NCBI GenBank assembly: GCA_937877595.1 | Contig: CALFIY010000095.1 | Location: forward strand, 1 to 36,059 | Direction: 5' to 3' | Source: an uncultured Prevotella sp. | GTDB lineage: Bacteria; Bacteroidota; Bacteroidia; Bacteroidales; Bacteroidaceae | DNA length: 36,059 bases | Part shown: positions 1-8,828 of the stretch, piece by piece | Numbering within the stretch: position 1 is the stretch's first letter | How the letters are laid out: every line of letters starts with the position of its first letter | The notes under the pieces: model-generated | The model's database searches: none | What the model was told of the DNA's origin: nothing | What the model saw: only the letters and a program-made list of their open reading frames with translations | Translations under genes and position numbers: made by a program

Positions 1-2734
1 CGAAGACCACCACCTTATCGTTGATGGAGTAACCGATCACCGTCAGGATAGCACCAATGAATGTCTGGTCGATCTCCAACGACATGGGCACCCATCCCCA
101 GAGTACTGAGTAGAAGCCGATTACAATGAGGGCGTCGAGTGCCAGGGCTACCGTAGAGCCTACGGAGAAGGCCACGTTGCGGAAGCGGAACAGGATGTAG
201 AGGAAGATGGCCACCAGAGCGATGATCACGGAGATGATAGCGCCGTAGGTGATATCCTTAGCCACAGAAGGTCCTACCTTTGCAGAAGAGATGATAGAAC
301 CACCTTCGCGGACATCCGGATTCTTGAAGTGCTCCACATTGTCCTGGCTCACCAGTCCGGCCTTCTTCAAAGTGTTGAAGAGGATGGTCTCTGCCTGGTC
401 GTCCACCTCAGGATTGTTCGACTCGATATCCCAGTTGGTGGAGATACGCACAGTCTTGCCGTCGGTGCCGAGGGCGATGACGCTGGTGTTGGCCTCCTTC
501 TGGGCGTTCTCGCCCATCGTGTTGATGAAGGCACCGGTCAGTGCCAGACGGACATCTTCCACAGGGGTCTCCTTGTCGAGGGTCACCACGTAGTTACGGC
601 CACCCGTGAAGTCAATGCTCTGGCTCAGGCCGCGAACGACAAAGGAGATACAGAACAGGATGGCTGCGGCACCCCAGATAACGAAGGTCTTCTTATACAT
701 GCCCATGAAATTGTAGTGGGCATTCTGCATGAGGTTCTTCGAGTAGCCTGTCACGAAGGTCAGGTTGGTCCACTTGTCCTTGCTCAACATGTAGTCATAG
801 ACCAGGCGGGTCATATAGACGGCGGTGAAGAACGATACGCAGATACCGATGATCCAAGTGGTGGCGAAACCCTTCACAGGACCTGTACCGAAGTAGAGCA
901 GGATGATACCTGTGATGAGTGATGTGAAGTTAGAGTCGAAGATAGCACTGAAGGCGTTAGAGTAACCCTTGTTCAGGGCCTCCTTCACGCCCAGACCCTT
1001 CTTCAGCTCTTCCTTGATACGCTCGTAGATCAGCACGTTGGCATCCACAGCAGTACCCAGTGTCAGTACGATACCAGCGATACCAGGCATGGTCAGGGCA
1101 GCCTGGAACGAAGTCAGGATACCCAGTGTGAAGAACAGGTTGAACAGCAGGGCGATATCTGAGAGAATACCGGGGATGAAGCCATACAGCATAATCATGT
1201 AGACCATCAGCAGCACGAAGGCCACGATGAACGAGATGACACCCTGCTTGATAGACTGTGCACCCAACGAAGGACCTACCACCTCTTCCTGTACGATACG
1301 GGTTGGAGCAGGCATCTTACCAGAGTTCAGCGTATTAGCCAAGTCCTTGGTGGTCTCAATGGTGAAGTTACCGGTAATCTGTGAGTTACCGCCATCAATC
1401 TGAGTCAGGATACGAGGAGAGCTGTAAACAGCATCGTCGAGTACGATGGCAACGCCACGACCGATGTTCTGCTTCGTAATCTGCGACCAGCGACGAGCGC
1501 CGTCAGAGTTCATCTGCATCGATACAGAGGGGTGACCCATCTGGTCGAACTCGTCCTTGGCATTGGTAATCACATCACCCTCCAGCGGAGCACGTCCGTT
1601 AGGCTCGGTAATCTTCAGAGCATAGAGTGCGAAGACATCGCCACGGGTGTTCTCACCTCCGAAGTCCTCAGCCTTAGCACCCCAGCGGAGTTTGCACTCA
1701 GCAGGCAGTACCTGACGGGCAACATCGGAATAGATAACCTTATTGACATCAGCAGTATCACGGGCATTGGCATAACCAACAATAGCCAGTCCCTGTGGGA
1801 TAGGCTGGAATACTGCAAATAGCGGATTCTGTTTCAAAGCCTCAGCCTTTGCCTTGGCATCAACAACCTTATCGTTCTTCTTAGCCAGTTTGGCAGCCAA
1901 GTCACTAGTCTTAACGGCTGTGGTATCGGCAGCTGTAGTATCAGCAGCAACGGAATCGGTTGTTGCCACACCTGCCTCTACTGCTGCATATTTCTGGTTG
2001 AGCTGGGCAAGAAGCGGAGTAACCTCCTGAGAGTTATATGTCTCCCAGAACTCCAGGTTGGCCGAGCCCTGAAGAAGCTTACGTACACGCTCAGGCTCCT
2101 TGATACCAGGCATTTCTACCATGATACGGCCGCTCTGACCTTCAAGCTTCTGGATGTTTGGCTGAACAACGCCGAACTTATCGATACGGTTACGAACTAC
2201 GTTGAATGAGTTGTCAACGGCACTCTGGACCTCAGCACGCAGAGCATTCTCTACCTCTGAGTCACTCGACGAGGTGCTTACCTTGCCCTTCATCTGCTGA
2301 GTAGCAAAGACGGCTGCCAAGGGGCGACCGTTGGAGTTCTGTTTCCAATACTTGATAAACAGGGAGATGAAGTCATTCTGACTGGTCTCCTCTTCCTTCT
2401 TAGCCTCTTCCATCGACTTCTTGTAGGCAGCATCTGTCTTGTGATCAGCCAGTACATCGACTACGTCGGGTACTGACACCTCTAGAATCACATTCATACC
2501 GCCTTTCAAGTCAAGTCCGAGACCAATTTCCATCTCGCGGCACTGCTTGAAAGAATAAATACCGCAGTACACTTTCTCGTTCATGATTGAATCCAGGTAC
2601 TCCTGACCAGCCTCCTCACCCATGGCAGCGGCTTTACTCTCATAATGCCGAGTCACAAACGAGAAGGAGAGGTAAAAGCAGCACACGAGAATCAGGACGA
2701 GTGCAATAAACTTTACAATTCCTTTGTTTTGCAT
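1..2734 (-). CDS. secDF: Protein translocase subunit SecDF (fused), 3' end outside window
   Basis: This is the fused SecD-SecF accessory subunit of the Sec translocon. It uses the proton gradient to help pull exported proteins across the inner membrane. The reading frame starts at ATG 2732-2734 (MQNKGIVKFIALVLILVC), which gives one N-terminal membrane segment. It then shows the SecD signature LGLDLKGGMNV near residue 75, followed by a periplasmic region. At the left edge the frame is still open and reads IGYSINDKVVVF, the conserved SecF transmembrane motif, so SecD and SecF are one polypeptide, as is usual in Bacteroidota. About 911 codons are inside the window and the C-terminus is missing. 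An A/T-rich leader with a -7 element at 2782-2789 precedes it. The identification is secure. Confidence 0.96.
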   Translation of the reverse strand, partial: MQNKGIVKFIALVLILVCCFYLSFSFVTRHYESKAAAMGEEAGQEYLDSIMNEKVYCGIYSFKQCREMEIGLGLDLKGGMNVILEVSVPDVVDVLADHKTDAAYKKSMEEAKKEEETSQNDFISLFIKYWKQNSNGRPLAAVFATQQMKGKVSTSSSDSEVENALRAEVQSAVDNSFNVVRNRIDKFGVVQPNIQKLEGQSGRIMVEMPGIKEPERVRKLLQGSANLEFWETYNSQEVTPLLAQLNQKYAAVEAGVATTDSVAADTTAADTTAVKTSDLAAKLAKKNDKVVDAKAKAEALKQNPLFAVFQPIPQGLAIVGYANARDTADVNKVIYSDVARQVLPAECKLRWGAKAEDFGGENTRGDVFALYALKITEPNGRAPLEGDVITNAKDEFDQMGHPSVSMQMNSDGARRWSQITKQNIGRGVAIVLDDAVYSSPRILTQIDGGNSQITGNFTIETTKDLANTLNSGKMPAPTRIVQEEVVGPSLGAQSIKQGVISFIVAFVLLMVYMIMLYGFIPGILSDIALLFNLFFTLGILTSFQAALTMPGIAGIVLTLGTAVDANVLIYERIKEELKKGLGVKEALNKGYSNAFSAIFDSNFTSLITGIILLYFGTGPVKGFATTWIIGICVSFFTAVYMTRLVYDYMLSKDKWTNLTFVTGYSKNLMQNAHYNFMGMYKKTFVIWGAAAILFCISFVVRGLSQSIDFTGGRNYVVTLDKETPVEDVRLALTGAFINTMGENAQKEANTSVIALGTDGKTVRISTNWDIESNNPEVDDQAETILFNTLKKAGLVSQDNVEHFKNPDVREGGSIISSAKVGPSVAKDITYGAIISVIIALVAIFLYILFRFRNVAFSVGSTVALALDALIVIGFYSVLWGWVPMSLEIDQTFIGAILTVIGYSINDKVVVF

Positions 2735-2781
2735 TTTGTTTGTTATATTATTTTAATTTATGATTCCGCTATTTTAGCCTG

Positions 2782-2789
2782 CAAATATA
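2782..2789 (-). promoter_or_regulatory. -7 promoter element upstream of secDF
   Basis: On the minus strand this reads TATATTTG followed by C, matching the Bacteroidota -7 consensus TAnnTTTG. It lies 47 nt from the secDF start. No clean TTTG -33 element is seen at 19-22 nt, so the call rests on the -7 motif and position alone. Confidence 0.5.
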
Positions 2790-2838
2790 CTTATTTTTCT
2801 CCACTTACCGAAATTTATCAAAGAAATTCGTTCTTTTT

Positions 2839-3933
2839 TCAATCTTTTCCACCTATTTTTAACGTACAAAGCACCGGATAATGGTCACTAGCATCCATTT
2901 TACTGTCAATTTTACAGTTATATGGACGAATATCATCAGAGCAGAACACATAGTCTATCCGAAAGTTAAATCCTTTCTGATTATATGACAAACCAAAGCC
3001 CCTTCCCGCCTCCACAAAACAGTCTTTCAACTCCTTGGCTATCCGGTGGCGCGAATAAGAAATGGGGTTATCGTTGAAATCGCCGCAAAGAATGATAGGA
3101 TACTGCCGGTGGTTCTCTATATAACGGCATACCGCATCTACCTGCGGAGCCCGTTTGGAGGCCGATTCTGCCAATGTAACCAGCAGTTTCTTAGACTCTT
3201 TCCGTGCCGTATCGCCTTTCACCTCTCCCTTGAGCATCCCCTGATAGACCTCACGGTCTTCACTTGACAGATGGGTACTCTCAAAATGGTTGTTGATGAC
3301 CAGCAAGGTATCTTTGTCTACCTGCAGATACCAAGCCACGCTACCATTGTTGCGGGAGCGATAGGGTATTTTCTCACGCCGGATAATCGGGAAACGGGTA
3401 TGTATACCTACACCATTGACGAAATCACCGTCACGGAAATGCAAGGTGTCATTATAGGCAAACTTCTTCTCGTAATGCTGGAAGCAATAGCGCCGCCATG
3501 TGTCAAAATCCTCCTGCAGACAAACGATGTCAGGTTCTTGTTCAAACAGATAGTCACGCACTTTTTCGAACCCCTGTTCATACTTGTAGTTGCCACCATA
3601 TCCACACACGTTATAGGTAATAAGCTTGATAGAACCCTCTGGAGCCTCCTGTACTTTCAGATTGAGTGGCATATATATATTAATAGGTACGTACGATAAA
3701 GCAAACCCCAGAATGGGAATCCATATCATACGGAACTTAAAAATCACCCAAAAAACGAGAAAGCCCATGTTGATGAGCAGGAATATCGGGAAAGTGATTC
3801 CAAAACACGAAAGAACAGGATGTTCCGTTGGGTTCAACCTGTCGGAATAACCTATCAGACACATCACGATGATGGTGGCGATATTGGCTCCTGCCATCAT
3901 CTGAACGGTGAATTTCTTCAGCTGCTTTATCAA
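2839..3933 (-). CDS. Membrane-anchored endonuclease/exonuclease/phosphatase-fold protein
   Basis: The protein has 364 residues. The N-terminal ~95 residues hold about three hydrophobic segments, and the rest is an exonuclease III/DNase I-like metal-dependent phosphoesterase domain. The family motifs are visible in order: ITYNVCGYGG, DIVCLQED (metal Glu), NNHFES, GDFNDNP (catalytic Asp/Asn), IDYVF and SDHYPV (catalytic Asp-His). The catalytic domain is therefore complete, but the substrate (nucleic acid, phospholipid or inositol phosphate) cannot be read from sequence. The start used is TTG at 3931-3933, whose bases overlap the TGA stop of the upstream rhomboid gene, implying translational coupling. 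An ATG at codon 12 (3898-3900) is the alternative start. It is probably transcribed together with the rhomboid gene. Confidence 0.85.
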   Translation of the reverse strand: MIKQLKKFTVQMMAGANIATIIVMCLIGYSDRLNPTEHPVLSCFGITFPIFLLINMGFLVFWVIFKFRMIWIPILGFALSYVPINIYMPLNLKVQEAPEGSIKLITYNVCGYGGNYKYEQGFEKVRDYLFEQEPDIVCLQEDFDTWRRYCFQHYEKKFAYNDTLHFRDGDFVNGVGIHTRFPIIRREKIPYRSRNNGSVAWYLQVDKDTLLVINNHFESTHLSSEDREVYQGMLKGEVKGDTARKESKKLLVTLAESASKRAPQVDAVCRYIENHRQYPIILCGDFNDNPISYSRHRIAKELKDCFVEAGRGFGLSYNQKGFNFRIDYVFCSDDIRPYNCKIDSKMDASDHYPVLCTLKIGGKD

Positions 3934-4850
3934 TTTCCCTGGCTTTGATCAAACAATTTCTTCTTCTCCTCCTTGGTCAGACTATCGTAACCACTCTTAC
4001 GAATCTTATCAAGGATGGCATCTATCTCCTCTTGGTTATGACGCTTAGGCTTCTTAGGCTGCTCCGGTTCTTCGGGCTCGTCTTCCCAACGGCGGCGACC
4101 GTTCGATGCGTGTTGCTGACGTTCATCAAAACGACGCTTCATATTATCGAAGAACTCCTGTCCACGGCTGCGACCGAATCCTGAACCATTGCCGGGGTGT
4201 TTACGCCAGTAGCGAATCATGATGAATCCGAAGAGCATACCACCTAAGTGTGCCGTATGGGCAACACCGTCACCAGGACCGCTCAGTGCCGAGAACAGTT
4301 CGATGGCAATATATCCGACAACCAACCACTTTGCCTTAATGGGGAATGGGAATGGAATGATAAACAACCGCTCGTTGGGGAATATCATACCGAAAGCAAG
4401 CAGGATGGAATAGACGGCTCCCGAGGCTCCGATAGTAGTCCAAAGGTTCAGGTAGTCAGCTGTCGACATGATGGTACCCCCAAGATTCACATTATCATAG
4501 GCAGCCAACTCTGTGGTCATATAGTTCACATATTGCGCCAACTCCTGCACCAATCCTGCGCCAACACCACAAGAAATGTAATAAAAAAGGAATTTCTTCG
4601 GTCCCCATACTCTCTCTACTACAGCACCGAACATCCACAAGGCAAACATATTAAAGAAAATATGTGTAAAACCACCATGCAAAAACATATAGGTAATGAA
4701 TTGGTAGAGATGGAAGTCCTTCGCCATGAAAAAATGTAGTCCCAGCATCGAGGTCAGATCAATACCCCGAAGTTCCATCACCCATGTTGCCACAAACGCC
4801 AGAAAATTGACGATGAGCAGATTTTTTGTCATTGTTGGTATGTTGTTCAT
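3930..4850 (-). CDS. Rhomboid family intramembrane serine protease
   Basis: This 306-residue polytopic membrane protease cleaves substrates within or next to the bilayer. The rhomboid hallmarks are present: HGGFTHIFFNMFALW (residues 58-72) and the nucleophile motif GASG with Ser143 (TTIGASGAVY). The partner histidine is His201 in AHLGGMLFGF. After the last membrane helix (about residue 213) comes a hydrophilic, charged tail rich in Glu, Lys and Arg. It ends in a short helical module (QEEIDAILDKI, LTKEEKKKLFD) of the DUF6576 type often attached to Bacteroidota rhomboids. The gene has its own promoter at 4905-4938 and overlaps the next gene by 4 nt. Substrates are unknown. Confidence 0.93.
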   Translation of the reverse strand: MNNIPTMTKNLLIVNFLAFVATWVMELRGIDLTSMLGLHFFMAKDFHLYQFITYMFLHGGFTHIFFNMFALWMFGAVVERVWGPKKFLFYYISCGVGAGLVQELAQYVNYMTTELAAYDNVNLGGTIMSTADYLNLWTTIGASGAVYSILLAFGMIFPNERLFIIPFPFPIKAKWLVVGYIAIELFSALSGPGDGVAHTAHLGGMLFGFIMIRYWRKHPGNGSGFGRSRGQEFFDNMKRRFDERQQHASNGRRRWEDEPEEPEQPKKPKRHNQEEIDAILDKIRKSGYDSLTKEEKKKLFDQSQGN

Positions 4851-4904
4851 CCTAACTCTTTTACTATAAAATGATTAACTTGTATCTTTCTGCAATTCTG
4901 CGCA

Positions 4905-4938
4905 CAAAATTACGAAAAATATCTGTTTTTAGGCACAA
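4905..4938 (-). promoter_or_regulatory. Promoter of the rhomboid-phosphoesterase operon
   Basis: The minus strand carries a -33-like TTTG (4935-4938) and a -7 TAATTTTG (4905-4912) with 22 nt between them. This fits the Bacteroidota sigma-ABfr pattern. The leader to the rhomboid ATG is about 50 nt. Confidence 0.6.
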
Positions 4939-4994
4939 AAAAAGCCCTATATGCACTTTTTTTCTAAAAAAAACTCATTTTTTTTGCTTTTTTG

Positions 4995-5025
4995 TTTGTT
5001 TTCTGAATTCTTTATCCTATATTTG
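4995..5025 (+). promoter_or_regulatory. Promoter of the HU gene
   Basis: TTTG (4995-4998) and TATATTTG (5018-5025) are separated by 19 nt, a near-ideal Bacteroidota promoter. It sits in a strongly T-rich stretch. The leader to the HU start is about 60 nt and very AT-rich, which is typical of highly expressed genes in this phylum. Confidence 0.7.
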
Positions 5026-5090
5026 CCAAAGAATTGTGGGATTAAACCTAATTTAAACTATTAATAATTCACTTTTTAAAATTAACAATT

Positions 5091-5366
5091 ATGAACAAGA
5101 CAGAATTAATTGAGAAGATTGCAGCCTCTGCAAAACTGACTAAGGCTGATTCAAAGAAGGCACTTGATGCAACAATCGAAGCTATCACTGGCGCACTGAA
5201 GAAGGGTGACAAGGTTCAGCTCGTAGGTTTCGGAACATTCGCAGTAGCTGAGAAGCCTGCTCGCGAAGGAATCAACCCTGCTACAAAGCAGAAGATTAAG
5301 ATTGCTGCTAAGAAGGTGGCTAAGTTCAAGGCTGGTGCAGAACTTGCTGACGCAGTGAACAAGTAA
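5091..5366 (+). CDS. HU family DNA-binding protein
   Basis: This 91-residue histone-like protein bends and compacts DNA as a dimer. The sequence begins MNKTELIEKIAASAKLTK, the HU dimerisation helices. It contains the GDKVQLVGFGTFAV beta segment and a beta-arm with REGINPATKQKIKIAA, including the Pro that intercalates DNA. The length is the normal family size. Codon use is strongly biased (AAG, CTG, GCT rich), fitting high expression. It is monocistronic, with a good promoter and an intrinsic terminator directly downstream. HU and IHF cannot be told apart with certainty from a single gene, but the KIAAKKVAKFKAG ending is HU-like. Confidence 0.96.
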   Translation: MNKTELIEKIAASAKLTKADSKKALDATIEAITGALKKGDKVQLVGFGTFAVAEKPAREGINPATKQKIKIAAKKVAKFKAGAELADAVNK

Positions 5367-5385
5367 TTACACTATACAAGAAGTG

Positions 5386-5419
5386 AGAGGGTTTGTCAAT
5401 CGACATGCCCTCTTTTTTT
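5386..5419 (+). terminator. Intrinsic terminator of the HU gene
   Basis: AGAGGG (5386-5391) pairs with CCCTCT (5408-5413), with a possible inner GTC/GAC pairing in the loop. An uninterrupted T run to 5419 follows. It begins 20 nt after the HU stop codon and ends just before the convergent esterase gene. Confidence 0.8.
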
Positions 5420-5425
5420 ACGGCT

Positions 5426-6550
5426 TCAGAACCACTTCATAAGTTGTCTTAGGAATGTTGTCAGTTCTTCGGCCATTAACTGATGCTGCCTGAGCGAAGG
5501 ATGAGAGTCAGCACCATAGCCCAAACTGCCTGTCTGAGGTGAGAAATCGAAGCGGTAGACCTCGTTGTCGCCGTTTTTCCTTGCCTCGTCGACAACGTCG
5601 TCGAGCGTGTGGCGTGCAATGTCGAGTTCCTTGCCGCCAAGCATGGAGCCGCAGAGGTAAACAATCCTGGCGCGTGGGTTGTGACTTCTCACCTGGGTGA
5701 GAAAGCGTTTGTATGCCTGCCGCAGGAGATCTACATCATAGTTGTTGGTAGAAAGGTCGTTGGTACCGAGATTGATGCAAACCACGTCGGGCTGGTAGCG
5801 GCTGAAGTCCCATTGCTCGCTGCGGTCGTAGAGATTGGTGTATTCGTATTCGGTGGTCATAACATTGTCGGGAGTGCCGCTCTTCGGCCCGTCATAACTG
5901 CGATACACCCCTATGCCGGAACGGGCAACGACGTGCGCCATGGCTTGCAGGTTGCGAGTGGTGATCTGCGCATAACTGAAGTAGTGGTTCTCTGTTTCAT
6001 ACTCGAAGTGGTCACTTCTCAGGATGCTCTCGTTGCCGTAGCCGCATGTGATGCTGTTGCCTATGAATTCCATGCGACGTTCCGGCAGTGCTGGCGGCGC
6101 AAGCAGGGATGCCTCTGAGTCAATTACGAAACCGCGGAAGTCAGGTTTCATCTCGTATCCTTCCATGCAGAACATGAGTTTCACGGTGTGCGCTCCGTCG
6201 GCAAGCGCCGTGGCCAGCGTTACCAGCGAGTCACGGTTGCCGCGAAAGGCTACCTTGAACGGTTCCGCCTCGTCTATCTGAGCCATGAAGTATCCGCTGC
6301 CGGGCTTTGCTATCATTCGCAGCGATGTGCCTGTGAAATTAGCATTGATTTGCGTTCCGGGGAATGTGAAACGCGGGCGTTCCGGATTGTCAAAGCATAT
6401 ACGGCCGATGTATTGTATGTTTCGGTCGGTGGGGGATATGAATTTACCACGCAATGGCAGCGTTGTGCTTTCCTGCGGTAATGTGGTGCGGGCAAATGCG
6501 GTGCAGGCAAGAAAAAGGGTGCACAGCAGTAATAGAAAACTTTTTTTCAT
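5426..6550 (-). CDS. Secreted SGNH/GDSL esterase, CE2-like (acetyl-xylan esterase type)
   Basis: The protein has 374 residues with a signal peptide (MKKSFLLLLCTLFLACTAFA). Residues about 35-155 form a beta-rich N-terminal domain as in CE2 carbohydrate esterases. The SGNH hydrolase domain follows: GNSITCGYG with nucleophile Ser166, LGTND with the block III Asn, and DSHPS with catalytic His350. CE2 enzymes remove acetyl groups from plant polysaccharides such as xylan or mannan, and that role is inferred from architecture. The Cys in FLAC could instead be a lipidation site, but the lipobox is weak. The gene follows rnr by 12 nt on the same strand and is probably cotranscribed with it. It faces HU convergently. 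Confidence 0.85.
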   Translation of the reverse strand: MKKSFLLLLCTLFLACTAFARTTLPQESTTLPLRGKFISPTDRNIQYIGRICFDNPERPRFTFPGTQINANFTGTSLRMIAKPGSGYFMAQIDEAEPFKVAFRGNRDSLVTLATALADGAHTVKLMFCMEGYEMKPDFRGFVIDSEASLLAPPALPERRMEFIGNSITCGYGNESILRSDHFEYETENHYFSYAQITTRNLQAMAHVVARSGIGVYRSYDGPKSGTPDNVMTTEYEYTNLYDRSEQWDFSRYQPDVVCINLGTNDLSTNNYDVDLLRQAYKRFLTQVRSHNPRARIVYLCGSMLGGKELDIARHTLDDVVDEARKNGDNEVYRFDFSPQTGSLGYGADSHPSLRQHQLMAEELTTFLRQLMKWF

Positions 6551-6562
6551 GGGTGACGAACG

Positions 6563-8728
6563 TTAGTCTTTTTCTAAGGTGAAGTCGAGTTGGCGCTTCT
6601 CAAGGTTGGCGCCTGCTACACGAATCTTTATAGGATCGCCAAGTTGGTATTTATGATGATGGTGACGGCCTACAAGTCGGTAGTTGCGCTCGTCGAAGTC
6701 GTAGTAGTCGTCGTCAAGGTCGCGCATAGGCACCATTCCTTCGCAGTGGTTGTCATCTATCTCGCAGTAAATGCCATACGACTGAATTCCGGAGATATGT
6801 GCGTCGAAGACATCGCCTATTTTGTCTTCCATAAACTCCACCATCTTATATTTTATGCTGTCGCGCTCGGCCTGCTGTGCCACTTGCTCCATGTCTGAAC
6901 AGTGCTCGCAGAGTTCCTCGTACTTTTCCTGATTGGCAGAACGGCCGCCGTCCTGGTATTTTGTAAGCAGGCGGTGAACCATAGTGTCTGGATAGCGGCG
7001 GATAGGCGATGTGAAGTGTGTGTAGTAGTCGAGGGCCAAGCCGTAGTGACCGATGTTGTGGGTAGAATATTTTGCCTTCATCATGGCACGCAGTGCCACC
7101 ATCTCTATGAGTTTCTGTTCTTTCTTGCCCTGACAGTCGTCCAGCAGGGAATTGATGGAGCGCGATATGGCACCCTTTGTGCCTGTTGTCTTCATCTTGT
7201 AGCCAAACTTCACAACAAATTCGCGCAGCGTCTCCAACTTTGTTGGGTCTGGCTGGTCGTGTATTCGGTATGGCAGTGTCTTTGCTTTGCTGCCCTGCTT
7301 GCTCTTTGGCACTTTGCCAATGGACTCGGCAACATAGCGATTGGCCAGAAGCATAAACTCCTCTATCAGTTGGGTGGCGTCGTTGCTCTTCTTGAAATAT
7401 GCACGGGTGGGACGGCCGTCCTTGTCGATGTCGAAATGAAGTTCCTCGCGGTCGAACTTCACGGCTCCTCCCTTAAATCTGCGCTCGCGCAACTTCTTGG
7501 CAAGCGTGTCGAGTATGCGGAGTGCTCCCTCTTCGGTGTTGACATCATTGGTAGCCTTGGCAGGTTTGGTAAGTATGTCCTGCACCTCTTCGTAGCAGAA
7601 ACGGCGATTGCTCTTGATGACGGTATGAATCAGTCGGAACTGTTTCACGTTGGCATCGCTGTCCAGCAGGAAGACGGCAGAGTAGCAGAGTTTCTCCTCG
7701 TCAGGGCGCAGAGAGCAGATGAAGTTGCAAAGCCGTTCGGGAAGCATCGGAATGGTGCGGTCAACAAGGTAGACACTCGTGGCGCGCTTCTGGGCTTCCT
7801 TGTCGATGATGCTGCCTTCCTTGACGTAGTGGGACACATCGGCAATGTGCACGCCTACTTCGTAGAGGTTCTTTTCGCTGCGTATGCTAAGCGCGTCGTC
7901 GAAGTCCTTTGCGTCGCGAGGGTCGATGGTGCATGTATATACATCGCGGAAGTCTTCCCTGCGCCGGATTTCCTGTTCGCTGATGGTGGCGTCGATCTTT
8001 TCGGCAGCGTCTTCTACCGCTTTGGGATATCTGTATGGCAGTCCGTATTGTGCCAGTATGGCATGCATCTCCACGTTGTTGTCGCCCTCGGCTCCAAGCA
8101 CGTCTATCACTTCGCCCACAATGTTCTTCGACTCCTTGGAAGGCCATTGCGTGATTCTCACTACGGCTTTCTGACCGTTCTTGCCGCCTTTTAATTTCTT
8201 TTTAGGGATTAGAATGTCGTGCACAAAAATGTTTCCTTCGGTGATAAGAAAGGCATAGTCGCGCTCAACTTTCAGTTTTCCGACGGCCTGGTCTATTTTG
8301 TGAGACAGTATTTCCACTACCATTGCTTCCTTAATGTGCCGTTCGCGGCGCGCCATGTATGCCACCTTCACGCGGTCGCCGTTGAGGGCAAACATAGAGT
8401 TGCGCTCGCTGACAAAGACTGGCGTGCCGCCATCGTCGGGAATGAACGAGTTCTTGCCATTGGCTTTTCTTACGAAGACACCTTCCTGTACTTGTGTCTT
8501 AAGGTTCAGCCTGTAGGCGTTGTCACCTACTTTCGACAGATAGTCGTCCCATGCCATTTCGTCCATTACGTCTACGGCAAGCATCTTTGCCGGGTGGGTG
8601 TCGAGGCGCAGTTCCTTGAAAATCTGCTTGAAAGAGAATGTCTCGTTGGGATGTTGTGTGAAGAGGGTCTGCAACATTTCTGTCACCATCTTCTTGTTGA
8701 GACGCCGGCCGCCTTTATTCTTGCTCAT
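6563..8728 (-). CDS. rnr: Ribonuclease R
   Basis: This 721-residue 3'-5' exoribonuclease degrades structured RNA processively. The N-terminal ~75 residues form a winged-helix-like RNase R extension. Two cold-shock-type beta barrels follow to about residue 230. The RNB catalytic domain carries the metal-binding motif DPRDAKDFDDA (about 269-279). The C-terminal S1 domain starts near residue 635 (GDVFDAHISGIQSYGIYCEI). The acidic residues needed for catalysis are all present. The basic Lys-rich C-terminal tail known from enterobacterial RNase R is absent; the protein ends soon after S1 (LDFTLEKD), as expected for this phylum. Its promoter lies in the repeat-bearing 8729-9030 spacer, and the CE2-like esterase follows in the same transcript. 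Confidence 0.95.
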   Translation of the reverse strand: MSKNKGGRRLNKKMVTEMLQTLFTQHPNETFSFKQIFKELRLDTHPAKMLAVDVMDEMAWDDYLSKVGDNAYRLNLKTQVQEGVFVRKANGKNSFIPDDGGTPVFVSERNSMFALNGDRVKVAYMARRERHIKEAMVVEILSHKIDQAVGKLKVERDYAFLITEGNIFVHDILIPKKKLKGGKNGQKAVVRITQWPSKESKNIVGEVIDVLGAEGDNNVEMHAILAQYGLPYRYPKAVEDAAEKIDATISEQEIRRREDFRDVYTCTIDPRDAKDFDDALSIRSEKNLYEVGVHIADVSHYVKEGSIIDKEAQKRATSVYLVDRTIPMLPERLCNFICSLRPDEEKLCYSAVFLLDSDANVKQFRLIHTVIKSNRRFCYEEVQDILTKPAKATNDVNTEEGALRILDTLAKKLRERRFKGGAVKFDREELHFDIDKDGRPTRAYFKKSNDATQLIEEFMLLANRYVAESIGKVPKSKQGSKAKTLPYRIHDQPDPTKLETLREFVVKFGYKMKTTGTKGAISRSINSLLDDCQGKKEQKLIEMVALRAMMKAKYSTHNIGHYGLALDYYTHFTSPIRRYPDTMVHRLLTKYQDGGRSANQEKYEELCEHCSDMEQVAQQAERDSIKYKMVEFMEDKIGDVFDAHISGIQSYGIYCEIDDNHCEGMVPMRDLDDDYYDFDERNYRLVGRHHHHKYQLGDPIKIRVAGANLEKRQLDFTLEKD

Positions 8729-8769
8729 AGTGGAAAACCTTGTTTGGTTACGAAATAATATTTACTCAG

Positions 8770-8800
8770 CAAAGGTACTATTAAGCGAGGGGAATGCAAA
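8770..8800 (-). promoter_or_regulatory. rnr promoter
   Basis: On the minus strand, a -33 TTTG (8797-8800) and a -7 TACCTTTG (8770-8777) followed by C are separated by exactly 19 nt. The leader to the rnr ATG is about 40 nt. The whole promoter including its spacer recurs upstream of cysS. Confidence 0.75.
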
Positions 8801-8828
8801 AGAAAAAACTTGGTTTTTTTGATTATTT

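Noticed and set aside
4851..5090. Small open frame (4871-5056) upstream of HU
   Set aside because: It is low-complexity Phe/Cys/Lys sequence from a T-rich control region that holds two divergent promoters; it has no start signal and no family resemblance.
7641..7655. parS-like sequence (TGTTTCACGT followed by TGGCA)
   Set aside because: Only the left half matches the TGTTTCACGTGAAACA palindrome, and it lies inside rnr coding sequence. Probably chance.
6902..8194. 430-codon open frame on the plus strand
   Set aside because: It is antisense to rnr. The translated sequence has no recognisable motif, while the minus strand encodes complete RNase R with all catalytic residues.
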